This document shows, one piece after another, positions 7,055-13,409 of a stretch of DNA of 21,182 nt (its first letter is position 1; each line of letters begins with the position of its first letter). The notes under the pieces are model-generated. The model was not told the DNA's origin, did not search any database, and was given only the letters and a program-made list of their open reading frames with translations. The position numbers and the translations under genes are program-made. The DNA comes from Candidatus Pelagibacter sp. TMED106 (lineage in GTDB: Bacteria; Pseudomonadota; Alphaproteobacteria; Pelagibacterales; Pelagibacteraceae): contig NHFH02000006.1 in the NCBI GenBank assembly GCA_002170275.2, forward strand, positions 8,414 to 29,595, in the 5' to 3' direction.

Positions 7055-8230
7055 ATGAGTAAATCCTTCAAAACATTTTTAAAACATACTGCTAAAGATT
7101 ACCATAATCAGTCGGTTAACCCTCCTGTCGTGAGGGCTTCAACCATTATTTTCAAGTCAATGCAAGATATTAGAAAAACTCAAAAAAAAGCAAAAAAGGA
7201 TCCTACAGGTGGTCATTATGATTATGGAAGACAAGGGACCTCAACAACACATATCCTTCAGAAAATTCTAACAAAATTAGAAGAAAGTTATCATGTTTTT
7301 TTAACTCCAACTGGTTTTGGATCAGTTTTTTTATCAATCTTTAGTATTGTCAGACCTGGAGATGAAATTTTAGTTGCAGATCCAGTTTACAGTCCAACAC
7401 GTATTTTTACTGAAAATTTTTTAAAAGAATTTAATATTAAAAGTATTTTTTATAATCCTCATGACCTAAAAACTTTAGAAAAAAATATAACAAAAAAAAC
7501 AAAGTTAATTTTTGTTGAAAATCCTGGAAGTAATTCATTTGAATTTTTAGACTTGGGTAAAATTGTTTCTATAGCTAAAAAAAAAAAGATATTATCTGTA
7601 ATAGATAATACATGGGCAACACCATATTTTTTTAAACCAATAAAATTTGGTTTTGATATGTCGATTGTATCTGCAACAAAATATTATTCAGGTCATTCAG
7701 ATGTAATGGGAGGAAGTTTAGCAGTAAATAGAAAAGTTTTTAATAAAGTTAAAGCAGCTGAAAAAATTACAGGATTAAGATTGGGTCCAGATGATGCCTA
7801 TTTAATAACAAGAGGTTTAAGAACTTTAGATGTAAGGCTAGATAGACATCAAGAAAATGCAAAAAAAATAGCAGGCTTTTTATCAAAATATAAAAATATT
7901 AAACTTCTTTATCCATACAAAAAAAATTCGTTTAATTTTAGAATGTGGAAAAAATACTACTCTGGTGCATCTGGATTAATGGGTTTAAATATTAAGGCCA
8001 AAAATATTAATTCGGTAAAAAAATTTGTTAACTCTCTAAAATTATTTGGCTACGGATACAGTTGGGGTGGTTTTGAAAGTTTGGTTTTACATCAAGAATT
8101 TAGAGAAACTGGAAATAGAAAATTTATGAATCTATCAAAAAATGAACATTTAGTTAGGCTGCATATCGGATTAGAAGACCCAAAAGATCTTATTGAAGAT
8201 TTAAAAAAATCTCTTAAACATATTAAATGA
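7055..8230 (+). CDS. metC: Cystathionine beta-lyase-like PLP enzyme (Cys/Met metabolism family)
   Basis: This fold-type I PLP enzyme should cleave cystathionine to homocysteine, pyruvate and ammonia in methionine synthesis. Near the N-terminus lie NPPVVRAST and HYDYGRQGTSTT. VIDNTWATPYFFKP and SATKYYSGHSDVMGG supply the cofactor aspartate and the PLP lysine (codon 7679-7681); the C-terminal SWGGFESL is typical of MetC. I chose ATG 7055 (391 residues). An in-frame TTG at 7028 would add nine residues and has no better ribosome site. Related enzymes of the family (cystathionine gamma-lyase, gamma-synthase) cannot be fully excluded, but SGHSDVMGG and SWGGFESL favour the beta-lyase. It is the first gene of a tightly packed five-gene run; its TGA overlaps the MFS gene start by 4 nt. 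Confidence 0.87.
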   Translation: MSKSFKTFLKHTAKDYHNQSVNPPVVRASTIIFKSMQDIRKTQKKAKKDPTGGHYDYGRQGTSTTHILQKILTKLEESYHVFLTPTGFGSVFLSIFSIVRPGDEILVADPVYSPTRIFTENFLKEFNIKSIFYNPHDLKTLEKNITKKTKLIFVENPGSNSFEFLDLGKIVSIAKKKKILSVIDNTWATPYFFKPIKFGFDMSIVSATKYYSGHSDVMGGSLAVNRKVFNKVKAAEKITGLRLGPDDAYLITRGLRTLDVRLDRHQENAKKIAGFLSKYKNIKLLYPYKKNSFNFRMWKKYYSGASGLMGLNIKAKNINSVKKFVNSLKLFGYGYSWGGFESLVLHQEFRETGNRKFMNLSKNEHLVRLHIGLEDPKDLIEDLKKSLKHIK

Positions 8231-9447
8231 GTTCTGAAAAATTTATTAAAAGTAACTTAGCCCTTATAACCTTAATATCTGCAAGTTTAGTTGTTTTAAT
8301 ATCTTTAGGTGTTAGACAAACATTTGGAATGTTTTTTTTAGATTTCAATGAATCTTTAAAAATAACCAACACTGAATTTGGATTAGCAATAGGAATTCAA
8401 ATGTTAGGATGGGGTTTTACCGGACCAATATTCGGAGCATTAGCTGACAAATATGGAGGACATAAAGCAATTAGTTTAGCTTTTATTTTTTTTATACTTG
8501 GTATTTACTTTCTTTATTATGGACCAAATACAGGCATCTATTTTCAACTTAATATGGGGCTTTTTATAGGTATTGGTCTTGGTGGTACAGCAATTAGTGT
8601 ACCAATGTCAGTGGTTGGTAAGCATTTTCCATTATCTAACAGAACTATAGCAATGAGTATAGTAACATCAGTTGGTTCTTTTGGTTATTTTATATCACCT
8701 TTATTTACTTCATACTCATTATCAAAAAATGGGTGGGAAAATACTTTATTTATTTTTTTAATTTTCTTAATAATAGGTTTTTTCATTGCATTTTTTGTCC
8801 GATCTCCAAATTTAAATGAAAGTATCGAAAAACCAAACAATCAGTCAACTTTTGAGGCACTCAGAGAAGCTTTTCAAAATAAAAGCTATATTCTTTTAAC
8901 ACTGGGTTTTTTTGTTTGTGGATTCCATATTACTTTAGTTGGAACTCATGTTCCAACATATGTTGTAGATAGAGGACTTGAAGGTTGGACAGCAGCAGCA
9001 ATTTTATCTTTAATTGGATTATTTAACATATTTGGATCTTTAACAAGCGGCTACTTGTGCACAAAAATGGGCAAAAGAATAGTTTTAAGCGGAATTTATT
9101 TTTTAAGAGGAGTTTCTATAGTTTTATTTATATTTCTACCTGCAAGTAATATTTCATCATTTATTTTTGGAGCTAGTTTCGGCTTCCTGTGGCTATCAAC
9201 AGTACCTGCTACAGTAGGAATAGTTGCACATATATTTGGAACTAAGTATTTAGGTTTATTATATGGACTTGTATTTCTAAATCATCAAATTGGAGCTTTC
9301 TTTGGAGCTTACCTTGGAGGATTATTTCATGATCTTTACGGATCATATGACTATGCGTGGTATTTAGCTATTGCATTATCAGTATTTGCTGGAATTATAC
9401 ACTTACCAATAAAAGAAAAACCAGTTTTAAGGTTAAAAACAGAATAA
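8227..9447 (+). CDS. Major facilitator superfamily transporter
   Basis: This 406-residue inner-membrane protein has about twelve hydrophobic helices. The MFS motif between helices 2 and 3 is present as GALADKYGGHKA (70-81). RQTFGMFF in helix 1 and the GIGLGG stretch in helix 4 recall the monocarboxylate / oxalate-formate antiporter-like branch of the MFS. A charged loop near 195-215 separates the two six-helix halves. The substrate cannot be read from the sequence. Its start overlaps metC by 4 nt, and pabB begins 5 bases after its stop. It is therefore almost certainly cotranscribed with metC and the pab genes, but whether it moves a related metabolite is open. Confidence 0.88.
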   Translation: MSSEKFIKSNLALITLISASLVVLISLGVRQTFGMFFLDFNESLKITNTEFGLAIGIQMLGWGFTGPIFGALADKYGGHKAISLAFIFFILGIYFLYYGPNTGIYFQLNMGLFIGIGLGGTAISVPMSVVGKHFPLSNRTIAMSIVTSVGSFGYFISPLFTSYSLSKNGWENTLFIFLIFLIIGFFIAFFVRSPNLNESIEKPNNQSTFEALREAFQNKSYILLTLGFFVCGFHITLVGTHVPTYVVDRGLEGWTAAAILSLIGLFNIFGSLTSGYLCTKMGKRIVLSGIYFLRGVSIVLFIFLPASNISSFIFGASFGFLWLSTVPATVGIVAHIFGTKYLGLLYGLVFLNHQIGAFFGAYLGGLFHDLYGSYDYAWYLAIALSVFAGIIHLPIKEKPVLRLKTE

Positions 9448-9452
9448 AAAAA

Positions 9453-10613
9453 TTGACTAGAAAAGATTATTTACAGACTATTAGTAAGTCTAAAAAACCT
9501 TTTATTATATATAAATCAGAAAAGGGTTTTGATCTTTATACAAATTTTTCCAAAAAAATTATTCTAACCAAAAATAATATTCATAATTTTGTTAATAAAA
9601 TTGATAAAAAATCTAAAAATAAAAAAACTGATTTATACATAGGTTTTTTTGGATATGAAATTTTGAATAATTTAATTGGAGTCAAGTTACCTAGGCAGAA
9701 AGGACATAATTTTCCAAAAGGAATCTTTTATAAGCCAGAGACTATAATAGGTTTAAAAAAGGAACTAAAATATGAAAATACTAATTTTGATAATTTGAAT
9801 GATAAATTCAAAATTAATATAAGTAAGAAATCATACAATAAAATTTTTAAAAAATTTAAAAAAAAGATTAAATTAGGTCAAACATATCAAATTAAAATAT
9901 GCACGAAATATAAAAATAAATCTAAAATAGATCCAATAGATTTTTTTTGTAGATTGGCAAAAACTAATCTTGCTCCAGAAGCTTTTTTAGTTAAAGACAG
10001 AAATTTTTCTATAATAAGTTGTTCTCCTGAAAATTTAATAACCAAAAAAGGTAGTAATATTTCTACTAAGCCTATAGCTGGCACATTAAAAAAAACAAAA
10101 AGACTAAATAAATATAAGGCTTTAAATTTTTTTAATAAGAATAAGAAAGAAACTAAGGAACATAATATGATCGTCGATATGGAAAGGAGTGATCTTTCAA
10201 AAATATGTGAAACAGGTACTGTTAAAATTTTTAAAGAAAAGATAGTTGAAGAATATAAGGATCTTTATCACTATGTTAGCTTGATAGGTGGAAAATTAAA
10301 AGAAGACATTTCAAATCTAGATATAATTAAAGCTATGATGCCAGGAGGTTCAGTTATTGGTTGCCCAAAAATTAGTACACTTCAATTACTTAATGCTCAA
10401 GAAAAAGAAAGTAGAAATATCTATACTGGAAGTTTTGGTTATATAAAATTTAATGGAGATATGAGATTTAATATTATTATAAGGTCAATTTTAAACTATA
10501 AGAACTTCTCTGAAATTTCCGTTGCTTCTGGTGTAGTCGTTGACAGTAACTCTAATCATGAATTTAATGAAAATTATATAAAAGCTAAAGCATTAATGGA
10601 TCTTTATAAATGA
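9453..10613 (+). CDS. pabB: Aminodeoxychorismate synthase component I (PabB), chorismate-binding
   Basis: This subunit aminates chorismate with ammonia from PabA to give 4-amino-4-deoxychorismate, the p-aminobenzoate precursor. I placed the start at TTG 9453 (386 residues), 5 bases after the MFS stop; an ATG at 9357 lies deep inside the transporter gene. From that start, IKLGQTYQIKI (140-150) corresponds to the family 'I..GD.YQ.N' motif, PIAGT is at 207-211, EHNMIVDMERSDL at 236-248, PGGSVIGCPKI at 297-307 and ASGVVVDSN at 358-366. PGGS and the pabA/pabC neighbours favour PabB over TrpE. However, PIAGT has Ala where E. coli PabB has the nucleophile Lys274 (PIKGT), as TrpE does, so an anthranilate synthase-like activity is the alternative. 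Confidence 0.82.
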   Translation: MTRKDYLQTISKSKKPFIIYKSEKGFDLYTNFSKKIILTKNNIHNFVNKIDKKSKNKKTDLYIGFFGYEILNNLIGVKLPRQKGHNFPKGIFYKPETIIGLKKELKYENTNFDNLNDKFKINISKKSYNKIFKKFKKKIKLGQTYQIKICTKYKNKSKIDPIDFFCRLAKTNLAPEAFLVKDRNFSIISCSPENLITKKGSNISTKPIAGTLKKTKRLNKYKALNFFNKNKKETKEHNMIVDMERSDLSKICETGTVKIFKEKIVEEYKDLYHYVSLIGGKLKEDISNLDIIKAMMPGGSVIGCPKISTLQLLNAQEKESRNIYTGSFGYIKFNGDMRFNIIIRSILNYKNFSEISVASGVVVDSNSNHEFNENYIKAKALMDLYK

Positions 10614-11167
10614 TTTATATAATTGATCATAAAGACTCCTTTACTCATAATGTAATTCATCAATTTGCAAAATTCGATCATGTTGAGTGTGATAATTTTG
10701 ACAAAATAAATATAAAAAAAATTGGTAAAGCAAAAGTAATTGTTTTTTCTCCTGGACCAGGTGCTCCAAAAGACTATCCATTAAGTTCAAAAATTTACAA
10801 AAAATTTAAAGGAAAAAAAAAGATTGTTGGTATTTGTCTTGGATTTCAACAAATACTCTATAGTGAAAAAGCAAAAATTGTTGAACAAAGTAAAATTTAC
10901 CACGGATTTCAATCTAAGATCAAAGTAATTAGTAACAACTCATTATTTAAAAAAAATAAAAAATTTATGGTGGGAAGTTATCATTCTCTTAAATTAAAAG
11001 AACCTTTCTATGCAAAAAATTTTGAAATTACGATGAGATGTGCTATTTCAAATGTTGCGATGGCTGTAGAAAATAATATTGATAAAATTTATGGATTTCA
11101 ATTTCATCCAGAATCTTTTTTAACTAAAAATGGCAACTTACTTATTAAAAAAATCTTATCAACTTAA
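10610..11167 (+). CDS. pabA: Glutamine amidotransferase subunit (PabA/TrpG)
   Basis: This class I glutamine amidotransferase of 185 residues releases ammonia from glutamine for the chorismate-binding partner. The triad is complete: Cys76 in GICLGFQQ (74-81), and His166 and Glu168 in FQFHPES (163-169). SPGPGAPKDYP (47-57) forms the oxyanion-side loop, and the N-terminus IIDHKDSFTHNV (4-15) is typical of TrpG/PabA. TrpG and PabA are not distinguishable by motif; the name follows the pabB and pabC neighbours. A bifunctional role in tryptophan synthesis is possible if the genome has no separate trpG. Its ATG overlaps the pabB stop by 4 nt (ATGA), and its 3' end overlaps pabC by 38 bases. Confidence 0.88.
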   Translation: MIYIIDHKDSFTHNVIHQFAKFDHVECDNFDKINIKKIGKAKVIVFSPGPGAPKDYPLSSKIYKKFKGKKKIVGICLGFQQILYSEKAKIVEQSKIYHGFQSKIKVISNNSLFKKNKKFMVGSYHSLKLKEPFYAKNFEITMRCAISNVAMAVENNIDKIYGFQFHPESFLTKNGNLLIKKILST

Positions 11168-11897
11168 AAATCTTCATGAAACAAAGTTTAAAGATCTTTG
11201 GAATGATAATGGAATATTTACAACGATGTGGATATTTGGAAAACCTGCTAAGATCTTATTTTACAAAAAACATATTAAAAATTTGATTAAATCATTAAAG
11301 ATTTATAAATTAAATAAACCAGATCTAGAAAAAAATATTAATAAACTAATTAAAAAAAATATTAACAATAATAAAAAATATGACCATTTATTGAGAGTGG
11401 CTATTAATAATAAGATTATTTCATTATCATTTAGAAAAAAGTTTAAACCTCAACTTAATTTTAATTTGAAATTAATTAATCATAAAAGATTTGACCCTGA
11501 AAATAAAAATTTGAAATATAAAACGATATTAAGATATCTTTTAAAAATGAACACTTCAAATTCGGATATTGGTCTATGCTATAAAGGAAAGATTTTAGAA
11601 ACTGGAACTTCCAATTTATTATTTATTAAGAAAGATAAAATATTTTCTCCGATAAATAATATTTATGAGGGAATAACATATAAATTTTTTAAAAAACGAT
11701 TAGATAAAATTTTAAAAAAAGATATTTTCATTAAATCTCTAAATGAATACGATGAAATCATACTTATTGGTTCTGGAAAAGGTGTGGCTTCTGTAAAAAC
11801 GATTAGAGATAAAAAATGGAAAAGAAAAAGTTTAAAGAATTATAAATTTTTATTAAATCTTTATAACTCTGAAATTAAAAAATCTTTAAGTTATTAA
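11130..11897 (+). CDS. pabC: Class IV PLP enzyme, probable aminodeoxychorismate lyase (PabC)
   Basis: This protein belongs to the fold-type IV PLP enzymes that include PabC, D-amino-acid transaminase and branched-chain transaminase. NDNGIFTT (26-32, near the N-terminus) matches the family's early glycine motif. YKTILRYLL (130-138) probably carries the PLP lysine (Lys131), ETGTSNLLFI (157-166) is the 'E..(T/S)..N.F' cofactor motif, and GSGKGVASVKTI (214-225) the later phosphate-binding stretch. PabC eliminates pyruvate from aminodeoxychorismate to give p-aminobenzoate; the operon context supports this. The only ATG upstream of the conserved core is 11130, which overlaps pabA by 38 bases; a non-ATG start nearer 11167 is possible. 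The sequence is Lys/Asn-rich and divergent, so substrate is inferred from neighbours. Confidence 0.75.
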   Translation: MATYLLKKSYQLKNLHETKFKDLWNDNGIFTTMWIFGKPAKILFYKKHIKNLIKSLKIYKLNKPDLEKNINKLIKKNINNNKKYDHLLRVAINNKIISLSFRKKFKPQLNFNLKLINHKRFDPENKNLKYKTILRYLLKMNTSNSDIGLCYKGKILETGTSNLLFIKKDKIFSPINNIYEGITYKFFKKRLDKILKKDIFIKSLNEYDEIILIGSGKGVASVKTIRDKKWKRKSLKNYKFLLNLYNSEIKKSLSY

Positions 11898-11910
11898 TAA
11901 TATGAGAAAT

Positions 11911-11943
11911 CCTAATAACCCCAGTTTATAAGGAGGAGTTAGG
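11911..11943 (+). promoter_or_regulatory. Hairpin with buried Shine-Dalgarno-like AGGAGG
   Basis: CCTAAT (11911-11916) pairs with GTTAGG (11938-11943, one G-U pair), and CCCC (11919-11922) faces GGAGG (11932-11936) inside the same hairpin. The 3' arm contains a perfect AGGAGG with no good ATG/GTG behind it. Either it is a weak terminator for the pab operon (TCAGTTTT follows), or part of a structured apr leader. I see no match to a riboswitch class I know. Confidence 0.4.
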
Positions 11944-11960
11944 TCAGTTTTGCCATTTAA

Positions 11961-11990
11961 ACAACATTATAATCGCAAAGTATAAGTTGT
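11961..11990 (+). promoter_or_regulatory. 10-bp stem-loop overlapping a consensus -10 hexamer in the apr leader
   Basis: ACAAC-A-TTATA (11961-11971) pairs with TATAA-GTTGT (11981-11990): two perfect 5-bp helices separated by one bulged A, closing a 9-nt loop. The 5' arm also contains TATAAT (11968-11973), a perfect -10 hexamer, but no good -35 lies at 16-18 bp. So the element may be a promoter/operator or a folded leader RNA; the sequence alone does not decide. Confidence 0.45.
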
Positions 11991-12054
11991 ATTAAGTAGA
12001 CAAAAGGTAACGTATATAACTGTTGATCTATTATTTGAACTGTACTAGAAATAT

Positions 12055-12069
12055 TTGAAATAATTTCAA
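12055..12069. promoter_or_regulatory. Perfect 7-bp inverted repeat upstream of aprM
   Basis: TTGAAAT-A-ATTTCAA is a perfect palindrome with a one-base centre, ending 23 bases before the aprM ATG. It could be an operator or a short RNA hairpin before the ribosome-binding site. In such AT-rich DNA chance palindromes occur, so conservation in related genomes is what would count. Confidence 0.35.
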
Positions 12070-12092
12070 GATTCTATTAAAAGGTAAATACT

Positions 12093-12893
12093 ATGATGAC
12101 AGTTAATCCATTTTTTTTACTTTCCGAGAGCGTGCCATCTGTTTTGATACAGGGCTTCGTGATAGTTATGGTTTCATTAGTAATAATAGGGACTTTGATT
12201 GATATAATTCATAAAAAAAATGTTAAATATTTTTTTGACAATGCTAAGAAAGCTAAATTATCAGCCACTAAAGAATTAGGTACAAGTGAAAAAATATCAG
12301 TAATCACCAAAACTGTTATTCATGATATTGCTACAACTTCAGAGTTGGGCGCGGGCAAACGAAGGTTGGCCCATGTTTTGGGGATGTATGGAACTATTTT
12401 ATTTTGGATTTCTTCTGCAGTAATGATTTTTTGTTATACCTCATTAGATTCGGTTACACCTAACGTATGGCCAATTCTTTGGCACATAGGTGCTATAATG
12501 ACTTGTATTGGTGGGTACTGGTTCTGGTTTTTTTTAAGAGTAGATGTTTTATCTGAGGCACATCCCTGGTATAGAATAATTAAAGCTGACTTATTTGTAT
12601 TAGCATTATTAGCATGTGCTACTTTTGGTTTAGCTTGGTCATTTACTCAATCATTAAATTTAGTTGATAGGTGGGATGATAAAGTTTTTTTGATTTTATA
12701 TATTATATCTAATTTAGTTTTATTTGGAGGAGTATATTGGTCTAAATTTGCTCACATGTTTTATAAACCAGGAGCAGCAATTCAAAAGAATTTAGCTGAA
12801 GCAGATGGCTCAAGAGACAATTTGCCACCACCAGCAGAGGCCCCAGAAGAGTTTGGTTTAGGTATTAAAAGAGAGGAGCCAAAACATTATTAG
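12093..12893 (+). CDS. aprM: AprM, membrane anchor of adenylylsulfate reductase
   Basis: This 266-residue inner-membrane protein has about five hydrophobic spans (16-36, 96-115, 128-149, 165-185, 197-217), a polar segment between the first two, and a proline- and acid-rich C-terminal tail (about 240-266). It sits directly upstream of aprB and aprA, where AprM is known to link AprBA to the membrane and quinone pool in sulfur oxidisers and SAR11-type bacteria lacking QmoABC. Several histidines near the ends of spans (His94, His131, His157, His221) could be heme ligands, but I cannot show this. ATG 12093 is immediately followed by a second ATG (12096); either could initiate. A 195-base leader with inverted repeats precedes it, and aprB follows after 45 bases. 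Confidence 0.88.
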   Translation: MMTVNPFFLLSESVPSVLIQGFVIVMVSLVIIGTLIDIIHKKNVKYFFDNAKKAKLSATKELGTSEKISVITKTVIHDIATTSELGAGKRRLAHVLGMYGTILFWISSAVMIFCYTSLDSVTPNVWPILWHIGAIMTCIGGYWFWFFLRVDVLSEAHPWYRIIKADLFVLALLACATFGLAWSFTQSLNLVDRWDDKVFLILYIISNLVLFGGVYWSKFAHMFYKPGAAIQKNLAEADGSRDNLPPPAEAPEEFGLGIKREEPKHY

Positions 12894-12938
12894 GATTTAT
12901 GATTAAAAATAATATAAAAAAAGGAGAAATAAAATAAT

Positions 12939-13409
12939 ATGTCAACTTTTGTATACATGACTAGATGTGATGGGTGTGGACATTGTGTCGATATTTGTCC
13001 ATCAGATATAATGCATATAGATGAAAACATCAGACGTGCAAAAAATATTGAACCAAATTTTTGTTGGGAATGTTATTCTTGCGTGAAAGCGTGTCCTAAT
13101 CATGCAATTGATGTAAGAGGTTATGCAGATTTTGCACCTATGGGCCACAGTGTTAGAGTAAGAAGAGAAGAGGAAAAAGGAACAATTTCTTGGAAGATTA
13201 AATTTAGAAACGGAACTACAAAAGATTTTGTATCACCTATTACAACAAAACCATGGGGAAAATTTATTCCTAAATTAGCTGAAGGCGACAAACCAAACCA
13301 AGGTGAAATAAATTCTCAAAGACTTTATACAGAACCTGAAGGATTAAATATTGATGGAGAATTACCTTCTGTATCAAAAGACTCATTTAAAAAAGGAGTT
13401 TACTATTAA
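12939..13409 (+). CDS. aprB: Adenylylsulfate reductase subunit beta (AprB), 2x[4Fe-4S] ferredoxin
   Basis: This is the electron-transfer subunit of APS reductase. It carries two complete cluster motifs: Cys10, 13, 16 and 20 (CDGCGHCVDIC), and Cys42, 45, 48 and 52 (CWECYSCVKAC), each C-x2-C-x2-C-x3-C as in other AprB. The rest (about 60-156) is the tail that wraps around AprA. At 156 residues it is normal length. A clear AAGGAG (12921-12926) lies 12 bases before the ATG. Its TAA shares one base with the aprA start (TAATG), so the two subunits are translationally coupled, consistent with a 1:1 heterodimer. It acts on the cytoplasmic side, passing electrons between the AprA FAD and the AprM anchor. 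Confidence 0.96.
   Translation: MSTFVYMTRCDGCGHCVDICPSDIMHIDENIRRAKNIEPNFCWECYSCVKACPNHAIDVRGYADFAPMGHSVRVRREEEKGTISWKIKFRNGTTKDFVSPITTKPWGKFIPKLAEGDKPNQGEINSQRLYTEPEGLNIDGELPSVSKDSFKKGVYY

Noticed and set aside
9357..9452. Longer pabB start at ATG 9357
   Set aside because: It would overlap the transporter's last helix by 91 bases and add 32 residues not seen in the family; TTG 9453, 5 bases after the transporter stop, fits better.
9887..10084. Minus-strand frame of 65 residues inside pabB
   Set aside because: It lies wholly within the well-supported pabB frame, has no conserved motif and no ribosome site.
11898..12092. Known riboswitch (SAM, glycine, TPP, cobalamin, THF)
   Set aside because: None of the core sequences I know for these classes is visible; I report it only as an unassigned structured leader.
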